This document shows, in pieces, positions 24,900 to 35,937 of a stretch of 64,000 nucleotides of DNA. Source of the stretch: Penicillium oxalicum (Eukaryota; Ascomycota; Eurotiomycetes; Eurotiales; Aspergillaceae); NCBI RefSeq assembly GCF_001723175.1, contig NC_064652.1:2418001-2482000 (forward strand), read 5' to 3'. The position numbers and the translations under genes were made by a program. Numbering within the stretch: the first letter of the stretch is position 1; each line of letters starts with the position of its first letter. Below the pieces are notes generated by a model that had not been told where the DNA came from, did not search any database, and saw only the letters and a program-made list of their open reading frames with translations.

Positions 24900-27800
24900 A
24901 TGCGGGGATGGGCGACCTTTCCAGCAGGTCTGAGGCACCCGTCCTTGGTATCGACTGCTCCGTGCAATAGGCTTGGCCAACGCCATAGCTACTCAGGTCT
25001 GAGGCACTTTTCAACCCAAGGGTAAGTTGATCTTTCGATGAAGTGTGACTCGGTCTCTCTAATATTGTGAATGACTATAGTGTTGTCAATCTCTCCTTGT
25101 TATGCCCGCGAATCGGACATCGTCGCTGTCGAGTTCATCGTGGACATCGCCTTGCGAATGATGCCCGAAGATCATTCACTGCTTCGAGCCGCTCGCAAAT
25201 TATCATAGTGGACGAGGAGGAAGATGAGGGTCAAGTCACTCCTACGCCTCGGCGTGCTTCAAGAAGGCCAAGCGCGGCTCGAATCGCACCTCAGAATATG
25301 AATGATTTGATCCGCGCACGGGAGCTCAGGGCTCAACAGCGATTAAACAAATCGTTGGATCCCAAGAAGCTTCGCGAGATTGAGAGGAAGGCACGTGTGA
25401 TGGAGAACATATCCGTGATGGTCCATGAGTACCTGGAGACAAAGTATGCTCTTGTCGAGCACCGTCTCTCGCACAGCGCCACCGCTATCAAGACACTGGG
25501 TCTCGAATATGACCAGTATATCTCGATGGCTGTTTTACATTTTGAGCGGCGGGCAGAGATAACTCAAGAAGCCTGTCTGTTTCTAGAGCACCAGTATTGC
25601 AAGATCGTGTTCCACAGACTTCCATATCTGAGGTCGGAGGTCTCAAAATCAGCGCGTATTCTTGCAGAATTGCATGTCAAGGTTATCCGTTCCTCCCTGG
25701 CCGTATTGAAACAGGATTCAAAGCTTCTCCGCATACACTTGCATCAAGAGTATTTGAGTCCGCGGAATGTCGCCCGAGCCAAAGTCGATAGAGCACTCAA
25801 GCGAACTAATCTTCTGGCTCAACAATACATTGAATTGCAGGGCAAGGTCTCTGATGTGCTGAGTGCCTTGAATTCTATGACGCCACTTCTACAAGCCCTT
25901 GCCTCCTTGGAGACGCCGTCAAAGCTGCGTTATGAGGATTTTTTAAAGAAGATCCTTGCCCATGGCAATGACTTTGGTACCACGGCTCATGTATATCGCT
26001 GGTTTTGGCGCACGAAGAGAAGATCGGAGATACGGCTCGGCGATGCCTATTTGCTGGAATTCTTCACTCTGGTAAACTCGGTCAGATCTGCTGCAATCGC
26101 TCCGTCAAGATACATTTCGTCAATCATGTTTGAGGGCAAGGAGAGCCAGCGCACACGAGAAATCATGCATAGACAGAGGCTTCGAGTGATCGATCGCATT
26201 CGCAGGGCATACCTTCAACGGTGGAAAGGCCCCAAACCGACTTGGTCCCCCGCGCTCAACAAATACTGGCGCCAGCTCGATCTATTTGCCCCCTTTGAGA
26301 TTCAGCGATTGCACCACATGCTTTTGACAAAGGAAGTCCTGTACCTGATTCCCACCACGGCGGGATATTTTGGACCCATGTGGGAAGGTCTCGCAGAGTA
26401 CCAGACAAAAGAGCTGCTGCGGAACTATCTAGTCGACTGGCATAAATCATACAGGGCCTCCTCGAAAGAGTACCTGGTGGAGCTGGAGCTGTACAGATAC
26501 ATCAGCTGGTACCGATTCGGGCTTGAGGAGCGAATGGCGAAAACGAGGGTTCCGAACATCATCCAAGCCGAGGGTCTCTTTGTCTCAGAAAAACCGATCA
26601 GTCAAGAGCTCGGACGTTTCTATCGTTGGATCCATCAAATGATGGACCTCCGCGATAGAGGGTTTGCACCAGACATGGCTGTTCGCATGTCCAAAGAGTC
26701 CAACTTTCTTCAGACTTGGTCAAGGATGACGGACAGATTCAAGGAGGAAGCAGCTGCGCGAAAGTCTCAGATTCTCGACCTCGGTTCTGTCAAAGTCCGT
26801 CGGCGCGGAGTATCGCGAAAAACGGCCAAGATTTCTCGTCTGTGACCAGATTCAAGAGCGTGCGGCAAAAAGTCAAACACGCTGTGCGCTCAAGGACGGT
26901 CTCCGAGTCTCAATCTGGCAATCCGGCGGATACCACGGCCAAGGAAGCCAGTCAAACTCAAGTTAACGCACTTCTGCATCAAGGCAGCGGCGAAGGAAGA
27001 AACGGCAGTCCTTGGCCACAGCATCCAAACCGTCTGGTGCTCCACGACGAAACACGGATCAACGTGAAAAGCCCAGGTTATCAGTTGCGGCCGTCGATTC
27101 GCCCAGCCAGGTTGGAAAGACGAGTCGTACCTCTCTGCTCAGCAATGCCGAAGCAAGGACAACCACAGTCGACGAATGGCAGAAAGGACGAGACCGTGCT
27201 TCCAAACTGGGCGTCTGACAAGCTCCAGTCCAGTAGAAGCGGGCAACCGGTCTCGAAGCTGTCTTCATCGTCGGGCTCCAAGGCAAATGATAAATATGAC
27301 ACTGTTGATCAAGGACCTGTGCGACGAAATGACAAGAGAAGCCAGACAAAAAAACGTCGCGAGTAGGCAAACCCTGGACAAGCGTCCAACGCAATTTCTG
27401 GGAGCCCAACCCCATCACCATTCCCGGTGGTTTGAATCCCAGATTAAAGGACCGACCCTACAGCACTGCTTCTCGCATGTACGGCGACTTCAACGCTGAT
27501 GAATTGAGGGGCAAAAATGCATGCATCCCGCAGTTGCAGGCTTCGAAAGTGCACTCCGACAAAATCTCAATCTTGTCAGAAAAAACAGACCGTGCCGAGG
27601 AGGGCACGATTTCAGCTGAAGAGGAGACGTTGTTCTGGAAGCACAGTGACCAGCTATCTCCTGATGGACAGAAACCAAAAGTACACTACTGCAAAAGCCG
27701 AGAGAGTACCGAACGCGTTTTGCAGCATTTCCTTGACAGTAAGGTCATCGGCTTTGACTTGGAATGGCAAGCACAAGCATCCGCATCACGCGGTGTTCAA

Positions 27801-28500
27801 AAGAACGTGTCACTCATCCAAATTGCAGACGAAAAGCGCATCGCTCTCTTTCAAATCGCTTTGTTCAAACCCAGTCGGACTCGCGAGGATCTCGTTGCAC
27901 CGACCCTCAAGCACATTCTCGAGTCACCAGACATCACCAAGGTTGGAGTTTCGATCAAAGCAGACTCGACCCGGCTACGTAGATATCTCGGCATCGAAAC
28001 ACGTTCGATACTCGAACTTAGTCATCTGTACAAACTCATCCGATACGGACAAACCCAGCCAGCGCTGGTCAATAAGAGACTCGTGAATTTGAGCGATCAG
28101 GTGCAAGCACACTTGGGTCTGCCCCTCGAAAAAAGTGGAGATGTGCGGTGCAGCAATTGGACGATACCGTTAAACTATAGCCAGGTTAGCTGTGAGTACA
28201 GATGCTGATCGTATCCATTGAAACGTGGGCGAGGAATTTTTCCTTTTTTTTTGGCTTTTGGCTTTTCTGGGAGGAGCCCGCTGACATTGATTCACAGACG
28301 CTGCCACAGATCCATACGCCTCTATCTGTCTTTTCAATGCCATGGAGAAGAAGCGACTGGCCATGAAACCTACTCCGCCTCGTCCGGCCCATGCCGAATT
28401 AAATCTACCGATCGTCTGCCCTTCAGGTCAGACAGTGAACGTGGAGGATCCGCAGGTGGTTCCTGGGATTGTTGATGGCGATGTCATTGATCGCTCTTGA
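24900..28500 (+). CDS. Mitochondrial-type 3'-5' exonuclease (DEDDy, WRN-exo-like) with long N-terminal extension; two apparent frameshifts
   Basis: Model: exon 24900-25021, intron 25022-25080, exon 25081-28191, intron 28192-28297, exon 28298-28500. The first exon adds an Arg/Ser/His-rich, acid-free N-terminus (MRGWATFPAGLRH) typical of a mitochondrial presequence. A helical region follows to about residue 610, then a disordered linker, then a DEDDy exonuclease domain near 850-1080: motif I VIGFDLEWQ, motif II VGVSIKADSTRL, motif III YAATDPYAS. The frame breaks twice, at the A5 run 26818-26822 and the A7 run 27348-27354. One more A in each restores a single reading frame of 1,145 codons. I read these as probable sequencing errors; real decay is the alternative. 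I recognise no family for the 500-residue middle region. The role (mtDNA or RNA 3' trimming) is inference. Confidence 0.78.
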
Positions 28501-28995
28501 TTACTTTTTTCAAGTCTTCCTTGTACATCAAGGAATTATATCTTTCCATTCATACGTACGTTGCATTTATTTGGGTCCACATAGATCGCGAACTAGGCCC
28601 CTTTACAATGCAAACGGGCATGCTCACCTTTGGCTTTGACCTACTGGGGTACATACTGTAACGAAGTTTTGCCGATCTAAAGTGACTTACGTACTCTTCT
28701 ACGCTCCCTTCGTCCCAGTCATCACCGTCTTCTTGTTTCATCGTTCTAGAAGTCAGGGTCTTCGCTAAGTTCTGCGCATCAAGGTAGTAGTAGAAGCGAG
28801 TCTGGCCCTGATCCACAGCAGTAAAGAGGTACATTTATAATACAAGAGGCCACAGCATTGACTTCGTAACGAGACATCGAGGGTATATTTCAAAGGAATC
28901 TAAGACCGACATCCATCATGCAGTCTGTGTCGACAAGATGAGAGAACACAGAGAGGAAAAAAGAGCGGAGGTGTAACCAAAGCAACCAGTGCTAT
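28501..28995. other. Convergent 3' flanks with one weak minus-strand ORF
   Basis: The exonuclease and PEX10 genes converge here. On the minus strand a frame from 28834 reads MYLFTAVDQGQTRFYYYLD and reaches a perfect GTAAGT donor after 48 codons, at about 28691. I find no homologue or clear downstream exon, so it may be chance or part of a UTR. Confidence 0.3.
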
Positions 28996-30147
28996 TTAAC
29001 CTCTCAATGGGAGCACTTTAGAAATGAGCACCTCCTGTCGACACAAGGGACACTCGGGCTTTTCCCGCACCCAGTCCCGAACACACACCCAGCAAAAGAC
29101 ATGTCCGCAGGTTGTGACACTAGGGTCCTTGAAAGCCTCAAGACACAGCGTACATTTCCGCTGTTGTCCGTCCGGAATCCAAGCTACCGCCCCGGGATCC
29201 ACGTCCAAATCATATCGGGCCGATGAAGCCGGGAGCAAAGGCACTGTCGAGGGATTCTCGATCGTGGCAATGAGCGCCCCTGCCTCGGACGATGCCTCCC
29301 CCGTTTTGGCACCGGGATCTTCTTGCTCCTCGTTCATCGTGGTTGCCAGCTTGCGCACGTGCAGGAATCCCTGCACCGCAATCTGCAATACCATCAACAC
29401 GCCGAGGACCTCATATCCGATGCGTTGTTCGCTTTCCTCGATCTTCTTTGTGAAAACATATCGTAGACGCCAGATGCGTTTGGAGAGGTGATAGTATGAG
29501 CCGGTGAAGTAGAAGGTCGCAATACTGAGAGCGTAGATGGGCGAGACCGAGGTGATCGAGTCCAGATGGTCGAGCAGGTATTGTTGGAGGCGGAGTTTTG
29601 TGAAGAATGGTTTTTTCGCTTTCTCGACCGCCGTGTTTGTGCTGAAGGCGGGTTTTTTCAAATTGAGTAGACTCGCTTGCTGCGCTGCTCGAAGCTGCTG
29701 CTTGGCGATACTTCGCTCGAGCTTATGGCGTACACGCTGCCGCAGCGCGGGCAGCAATCGCTGCAGAGACCATGGGACAAGGATACTGCTGAGAATGTAC
29801 CCAACACGGCGTGTGATTGCTGGTAACCGCAGGGTATCATCTTCTAGTTGAACGAGGTCGCAGTATTCCTCGCCGAGGGTGCGGTTGCCGATGGCGGTGG
29901 TGAGGGAGAAGTAGAGGAGTTCGGTGAGATGCTTGATCGCGTCGGAGTGGGTGTGAGCGTACCGTGCGCCGCGGAGAGCTCGTATGATGGATTGGACTTG
30001 CTGGACCAGCCCGCTAGTGAGATAGGCATCCTTTTCATGGGCACGAATGATATCTGGAGATGTTGCAAACGGGTAGAAGTGCGAAGTTGAAGAGCCGATG
30101 GGAGCATCGGGTGTGGTCAATGACAAGTGAGGATCATCTTCGGCCAT
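28996..30147 (-). CDS. PEX10: Peroxin-10, RING E3 ubiquitin ligase
   Basis: An intronless frame of 383 residues starts at ATG 30147 (MAEDDPHLS); upstream in-frame sequence lacks another ATG. The N-terminal two thirds show the Pex2/Pex10/Pex12 membrane region (IRAHEKDAYLTSGL, LTELLYFSLTTAIG). A C-terminal C3HC4 RING finger follows: CTLCLEAF, CGHVFCWVC, CPLCRQ, with all eight ligands present. Pex10 sits in the peroxisomal membrane with Pex2 and Pex12 and ubiquitylates the Pex5 receptor for recycling. Length fits the family (about 330-400). Its upstream region carries CCTCGG elements known from fatty-acid-induced peroxisomal genes. Confidence 0.96.
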   Translation of the reverse strand: MAEDDPHLSLTTPDAPIGSSTSHFYPFATSPDIIRAHEKDAYLTSGLVQQVQSIIRALRGARYAHTHSDAIKHLTELLYFSLTTAIGNRTLGEEYCDLVQLEDDTLRLPAITRRVGYILSSILVPWSLQRLLPALRQRVRHKLERSIAKQQLRAAQQASLLNLKKPAFSTNTAVEKAKKPFFTKLRLQQYLLDHLDSITSVSPIYALSIATFYFTGSYYHLSKRIWRLRYVFTKKIEESEQRIGYEVLGVLMVLQIAVQGFLHVRKLATTMNEEQEDPGAKTGEASSEAGALIATIENPSTVPLLPASSARYDLDVDPGAVAWIPDGQQRKCTLCLEAFKDPSVTTCGHVFCWVCVRDWVREKPECPLCRQEVLISKVLPLRG

Positions 30148-31968
30148 GATGGGCGATGACAAGCACTAGAGATGGGAGGATTATAATGTCCCTCTGGTGT
30201 ATATGTATCTAATACGAGGGTCTTGAGGCCGGGCGCGTCAAATTACCATTGAGTGGAGGAATCAAGCTTGTCCCCGAGATAACCGTTCGCATTCCCCACG
30301 ACTTGACGGGTCTGTTTCCCCGGGACTGCCTCGGCTTAAGGTCATGTGATGATCTGTCCGACCGCCGAGGATTCGGGGGTGTCTGGCCCTGTTCAGTCCC
30401 AGAGTCACATGACCTGCACTTTCGGGCGGTAGTCTCGAGACCAATCTCCTGCGGTCATGTGAAACGCCTTTTTTTGAATTTAGATTTCTTTTTTTTTTCT
30501 TTTTGCCGCGGCGGGCCGCCGAGTCCAGAAGATGCCCCTGACGAGTCTAAAAATAAAGTTGGCTTCTTTCTCATTTTCGGAATCGATGAGAGACTTGAAG
30601 CTAGCAGGATCCGTTTCAGTCTTCTTGATGGCTGCGAGTATCTTCTCGGTATTGCTTGCCCGTCTGCTGAGATGCTCTGGTCACCGTGATTCGGGTATGA
30701 CTGAGAGTATAGTACTACCCCGACAATCAGGATCCGAGGGACAGACGACGTCACCTTCAGAGAGACTCGTAATTATGTGGATCCAACGATCGACATGATG
30801 TGATTGTGCACTAAGTCGTCCGCAACAGATGGTATGAGCAAGTGTAGAGAGAAGTCTTCATGGCGGAAGGTGGGTTTCAAGCGTGGAATGATGAGAAAGA
30901 CTCTGTCCTTCTGTGAACTCACTTCAGACCGATCGACTGTAGTAGTAGTCCAGTACTCTACTTCACTGGCTTCTCAAGGATGCTCCATAGGGTCCATATT
31001 GATCCACCAGTCTCTATCTCTATACTCGGCCGTGTAGTACGGTAGTGAGTAGGCTCGAGTATCAGGTCTTCCTCGCTTTCTTGTCGGTCTTACGCTCGAA
31101 CCAAAGACACCCTATGGACCAACACTCGGCAACACGCGTGGCAACCTCCGATCTACCCTCCGTTCATCTGCGGTTCTTAGCATACTTTTAGCAGCAGAGG
31201 TATACCAGCCCTGTCTCTTCCTTGAGGCATGATCTTTTCCTGTCACTGAAGACTCGAACCTCCCGGTGCTTAATACAGTCAGAGGCCCCGACAGACGAGT
31301 CAGCGCGCCAGTTGTCGACCTAATGACTTTTTAATTCTCTTGGACTAGCAGACGAGGATCCAGACCCTCAAGGACTCCCGAAGCGCAAGGGACCAGCCGA
31401 CACTGAATAAGTTAATTCGATTCTCAGCGACTCCACTCCGTCAAGTCGCCCCAATGAAGAGCGACGACTCGCACTCGCTCCGACATGCTGCGGGACCTCA
31501 AAAGCCGGCAGAAATGAATGGACAAAGTGAACCAGAGAAAGAAAAAATCAAAAACCAAAATTAATTTCACCAAAAAGAGGGACCAACAAATCGACTGTTC
31601 CACTGTCGGATGTCACGCTTTGGTCTCAGGGTGCTGATTACCGAATCTGAAAGCGGACGGGACAGGAACATCCAAGTGTCCCCATGGTCGCCATTTCCAC
31701 GTCAGAACAGACATTGTCCCTCCTGTCAACGCCCCAACTCATCGGCCCTCTCCATTTTGACCCGGAGATCCCCAGAACAGCCTCTCCTCCCCCCCTGTTT
31801 GGTTTTCTTGTCACTTATTCTCACCCTGCCGGCGGGTCATCACCATATCTCTCGCTTTCGCTTTCGCTTTCCTCCTTTTTCCAACCCCTCCATTCCACCA
31901 CCGCCTAGCCTTGCCCGTGTCGTTCGCCTTGTCTCGATCGCCGTGCTCCTGAATCAGTCCATGGAATA
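30148..31968. other. Divergent spacer PEX10 / ERD1
   Basis: The span is 1.8 kb between two divergent genes. The PEX10-proximal 320 bp hold repeated motifs, listed separately. The remainder has T-rich and GTACT-type words and short ORFs only. No RNA gene was recognised. Confidence 0.55.
30329..30462 (-). promoter_or_regulatory. Motif cluster upstream of PEX10: two CCTCGG, three TCATGTGA
   Basis: CCTCGG lies at 30329-30334 and, inverted, at 30365-30370. CCTCGG is the site bound by FarA/FarB, which induce peroxisomal and beta-oxidation genes on fatty acids in Aspergillus. TCATGTGA lies at 30342-30349 and 30455-30462, and its complement TCACATGA at 30405-30412. This is an E-box-like word; its binding factor is not known to me. 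The cluster is 180-315 bp upstream of the start codon. Confidence 0.55.
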
Positions 31969-33580
31969 ATGCCCAGCCCAGATCGACAGCCACAGATTGA
32001 TGGCTTTGGCTTGACCTTTCCATTTCCCTTGCGGGTAGCAACTCTGTTAGTGGCCGGTACGTTGTGCGATTTTCCATGCCGGCAGGACCATTCGTGTGCG
32101 CGGCACGCGACACAGCTTGCGGCGACTAATCGAGGGTGATAGGTTTTTGGGGATGGGCGATCAACTTGCACTTGCTGGCCAAAACGGATATTGTATGTTG
32201 AGGATCCCTTGGGTGTACCGGGAAATATCACAATAGACCTTTCCAGGACTGACAGTCGCACTTTTCTTTTGGTGCTCGCCTCATAGGATGTCCCAGCATT
32301 GATTCGATACCCCTCCTCCTCCGCCGCCTCCTCTTCTCAGCGATCACACCATGCCTCTGCCTACCGATTAGCATCCATCTTGACGGTTCCACTTACCCTG
32401 TGGTTGGTGGTCTTTTGGATCGTCACCCATTGCCAATACGAGCTGGTCGGTCGCTATGATTATATCCCGCAATCGGTCTTCACCGTTCTTCTCCTCATCC
32501 TCATCTGGCCTTTCAATCGCGCCTCTCGCGCAGGTCGCATCCGACTCTTGTGGACCCTAAAGCGCGTCGCCATTGGAGGTCTTGCAGAGGCGCAGGATGG
32601 CAAATTTGCGGATGTCTTGCTGGCGGATGCTTTGACTAGCTATGCGCGAGTCTTAGCCGATCTGTATATCAGTTTCTGCATGTTCTTCAGCGATTTTCTG
32701 TTTGCGACATCCAAGCCGGACCGAGGTTGTGGAAAGGACTTTATTACGCCGCTGATTATCGCAATTCCGAGCGTGATTCGACTGCGCCAATGTCTGACCG
32801 AATACTTCCGCGCACGTCGCGCGACTTCGCGCCGAGAACAGAGCAAGGCGAGCCAGCATCTTGCTAACGCATTAAAGTATTCCACGGCGTTCCCTGTCAT
32901 CTACCTGAACGCGAAACTCCGCAATTACAATCCCTTTTATTTCCACGGCTTTAGCGAAGTGACTATTATCCGTCTGCTGTGAGATTTCCTGTTCTCGTGC
33001 TTGCCTCGGTCGTCCAGATCGATTGCTAATGTTGCGATGTCGCCAGATTCATCTTCTCCTGTATCAACTCTGGCTATTCTTTCTGGTGGGACGTCGTCAA
33101 AGATTGGGACTTCACTCTGTTCTCCTCCAAACGACTAGACCGAGAACATCCATATGGACTGCGACGGCATCGTGTCTTTTCATCTGATCGTTTATATCAC
33201 GGTGTCATCGTCGCCGACTTGCTGCTTCGCTTTTCATGGCTCTGGCGGGTGTTGCCAGGTCTTGCGTGGCTGTCCGAGACCGAGTCGGGTCTCTTCCTCC
33301 TGATGTTCCTCGAAGTTGCGCGACGCTGGATGTGGGTTTTCTTCCGTGTGGAAGCGGAGTGGCGTAAGTGTCTCGTCCCGTTTTATCCCACCCTGATCTC
33401 ATCCCATATGACGCATGCAAAAAAAAAAACGAGAATAAAAAGGGAGAGAATCTTCCGACCTGTTTTGAGGTCATGTTCGCTAACTCAGTGGCTGGTTTTT
33501 CATTAGTCCGCAACACGCAAGGTCCTGCTCTGGATGATGTCCTCCTCGGAGACTTGAGTTACAAGCTCGATGCCGATTAA
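31969..33580 (+). CDS. ERD1: Erd1-type EXS-domain Golgi membrane protein
   Basis: Five exons (31969-32056, 32143-32192, 32287-32978, 33047-33363, 33507-33580) give 406 residues. The first two small exons supply LRVATLLVAGFWGWAINLHL and run into the conserved DVPALIRYP segment. The rest is an EXS domain with several membrane helices, including NPFYFHGFSEVTIIRL and CINSGYSFWWDVVKDWDF, ending RNTQGPALDD. Yeast Erd1 is needed to keep ER lumenal proteins and Golgi glycosyltransferases in place, and recycles phosphate from the Golgi lumen. The alternative would be an XPR1/Pho90-type protein, but there is no SPX domain. Without exons 1 and 2 the frame has no ATG near its start, which supports this model. 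Confidence 0.9.
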
Positions 33581-34785
33581 ACTGTATCACCAACCCATTT
33601 TGCCTCACATTCTTTTTTTCCACTTCCGCATTGCCTGTTTGCATTTTCTCGATACACTTGTACACCACCAGCATCATTGTTTTTGCAAATGTCGTTCGCA
33701 TGGACTAATCGTTCATGCCTTGAATGCATCGTGTTGATTTTACGACCCGTCTGCTCCTCACGCGGTTCAGCCTCATTGGAACTATTATTGATACGGCCCC
33801 TTGATGTCATTTTCTGCCTTGACGAAGCATGTGAATGTGCTTCGATATCTTTTTCATGTAATGAAAACCTTCAAACATCTAGCAGTACTTAGTCAATGGG
33901 TCCGGCAAAGACAGCCCCCCGTGAAGAAAAGCTGGCCTGGAGGGTTGTTTTGTGTCGCAAATACGGAGATGAGGCCGATCCAGCCGAGTGCCCTGGATGG
34001 CTCCTGACGCATAGGTCCCCATTGACATTGAACCCTTTTACCTTTTTCTATTCGTGTACTCTCGGACCTACTGGCAGTAATCTTGAGTTCAAGTCAAATT
34101 AAGAAATTCCAGCCTTAAGAACTCAAAGACAGCGCGGTTTCCCTCGTAGACGAGTTGATCACCAACGGGCTTATTAACCATCTTGAGATATATATATATG
34201 CTCAGGGCCGCCAAATTTGAGGTCCAGTTCTAGTGCACCGTCCGGGCAGAGAATGTCGGGCCTTCCAACAATCCACCACAATATCTGATTGCGTCGGGCA
34301 CGATTCACTTGACCGTTCCATTCGAGATGAAATTGCATTGTGATAGTGTTGAACACCTCATGACCGGGGTTACTTGGATCGTAGGTAGTCTTGACCACAG
34401 CAAGTGCTATGTATTGAGATAATAGGTATGTAGGCGAATTTGTCCACACAGAATTAGATTATCAGAGAAGAAAGCCCGCTTCTGATATATACATAGACAA
34501 AATAAGCTTTGTGCAATGAAGACAAAAGGAGAGAGAGTAACGAGAAAGGATCCTACAAAATATAACAAGGGACGCTCACCGAAAAGAACGCCGGCGCGTT
34601 GAACATGGACAGTCGAATGTTTTGAATAGAAGAAAGAGGCATTTGCACTGGGAATATATGGCACAATGAAAAAGGGGGAGAATGAATCGAAAGCAGATGG
34701 GCAAAAGGGCGAGGGGGAGAAAAAGGAACAAGACACAGAGGAAACTCCGTCGAGCTAAGAAAAAAGAAAAGAAAAAGGTAGACAT
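33581..34785. other. Intergenic with one coding-like fragment
   Basis: The ERD1 and CSI2 genes converge here. Apart from the minus-strand fragment at 34174-34405 described separately, nothing is recognised. A short TA repeat lies at 34189-34199. Confidence 0.5.
34174..34405 (-). other. Coding-like exon or relic, unknown
   Basis: A minus-strand frame follows a good acceptor (TTATCTCAATACATAG, ending at 34406) and reads through QFHLEWNGQVNRARR, QILWWIVGRPDILCPDG and LELDLKFGGPEHIY to a stop at 34174. Residue content looks like protein, but I do not recognise a family. A possible upstream donor (GTGAGC) lies near 34580. It may be the last exon of a small gene or a pseudogene fragment. Confidence 0.25.
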
Positions 34786-35937
34786 TTAATGACGATCAAA
34801 TCCAGATTGAGAGCCTCGAGGAGAGGTGTGACTCTCAAAGAGATCTTCCAGGTATGCACTCGGCGCGCGGCCCTGGGGTGGCTGATTCAAGTTCAGCGAG
34901 CTCGAAGATGCAGCCATGTAGGAGTGACGATTCGGTGGTGCGTCCGTGTAACCGCCTACGGGGGGCAGCGAAGGCGATGATCCGGCGAAATATCCACCCC
35001 CGGGAGAGACAGGACCACCGGCACCGGTAGGAGAATAAATATGAGGTTGGGAATCATGATGTTCGCGCGAGGGTGTCGAAACACCGGCCGCAGCATAGTA
35101 TCCTGCGGGAAGATATGTCGAAGCTCGATTCCCAGCATTGGGAAGACTGTGATGCGATCCGGTCCCCCCGGCCGTGGGCGAGAAAAATAGCCCACTGCTG
35201 GAGCTGGGGACTCTCTTTGTTGACTTGTACGTCGTGCGGGTAGATGTGCCGAGTTTGTCGAGGGAGACGTCGTTGCCTGCGGCGGCGGCTGATCCAGCTG
35301 CTGCGGTGTAGACGCCGTGCGAGCGTTTCCGACCACCACCGTTCCGACGAGACAGTCGTTTCTTTTCGGAACTTTGCGCGAGAGCTGCGCGGCGCACGGA
35401 ACGGTTGACGGACCATGCGACCAGGGCTCGCCAGGCGAGGACGGCCAGTCCGATCAGAGCGAGGATGGCACCGACCGCAATGAAGACGGTGCCTTCGGGA
35501 ATATTCGATTCTTGCATATACGGCGCATTCTCGGTAGGGGGGACGGCGACGACGGGGCCGGAAGTTGAGGTTGAAGAGGAGGAGGATGTTGAGCCCGTTG
35601 TTGTGGAAACGGAGGACGTTGACGTGCTATCAGTGGACGTGGAAGAGGAGGAAGATGTTGTCGTTGATGAATCCATGGTGGACTGCGAGCTCGACGAGGA
35701 CGAGGAGCTTGCGGTAGAGGCTGATGTTTTTGTCGACGAAGTGGTCCCGCTTGACAGACTCTCGGTGGAGGTGGACGAGGAGGGATCTGCAGTGGTGGTC
35801 TGGGCGGCATCGGTAGTCGCCGACGTGTTCGCATCTTTCCCTTGCGCCGATACATGACCAACCGTGGCCAGGACAACCAGAAGGAGCAGAATGAAAGACA
35901 GCTGGGATTTCCCAGGCCTGCTGCGTAGAACTCTCAT
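34786..35937 (-). CDS. CSI2: CSI2-like Ser/Thr-rich single-pass membrane protein
   Basis: One exon of 383 residues. A signal peptide covers about 1-31 (hydrophobic core FILLLLVVLATVG). Residues 34-128 are almost only Ser/Thr, expected to be heavily O-mannosylated. A conserved IPEGTVFIAVGAIL segment opens the single membrane helix at about 150-174, followed by a basic stop-transfer region and a 200-residue Gly/Ser/Pro-rich cytosolic tail. The EGTVFIAVGA block is the feature that points to the fungal CSI2 family. Yeast CSI2 has been linked to chitin deposition and sits in the vacuole/bud-neck secretory route; its biochemistry is unknown. A mucin-like sensor is the alternative. Topology is well supported, the family name less so. 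Confidence 0.75.
   Translation of the reverse strand: MRVLRSRPGKSQLSFILLLLVVLATVGHVSAQGKDANTSATTDAAQTTTADPSSSTSTESLSSGTTSSTKTSASTASSSSSSSSQSTMDSSTTTSSSSSTSTDSTSTSSVSTTTGSTSSSSSTSTSGPVVAVPPTENAPYMQESNIPEGTVFIAVGAILALIGLAVLAWRALVAWSVNRSVRRAALAQSSEKKRLSRRNGGGRKRSHGVYTAAAGSAAAAGNDVSLDKLGTSTRTTYKSTKRVPSSSSGLFFSPTAGGTGSHHSLPNAGNRASTYLPAGYYAAAGVSTPSREHHDSQPHIYSPTGAGGPVSPGGGYFAGSSPSLPPVGGYTDAPPNRHSYMAASSSSLNLNQPPQGRAPSAYLEDLFESHTSPRGSQSGFDRH

Noticed and set aside
35405..35857. Acidic plus-strand ORF of 150 codons
   Set aside because: Antisense of the Ser/Thr repeat region of the CSI2-like gene, which forces Glu/Asp/Val codons on the other strand.
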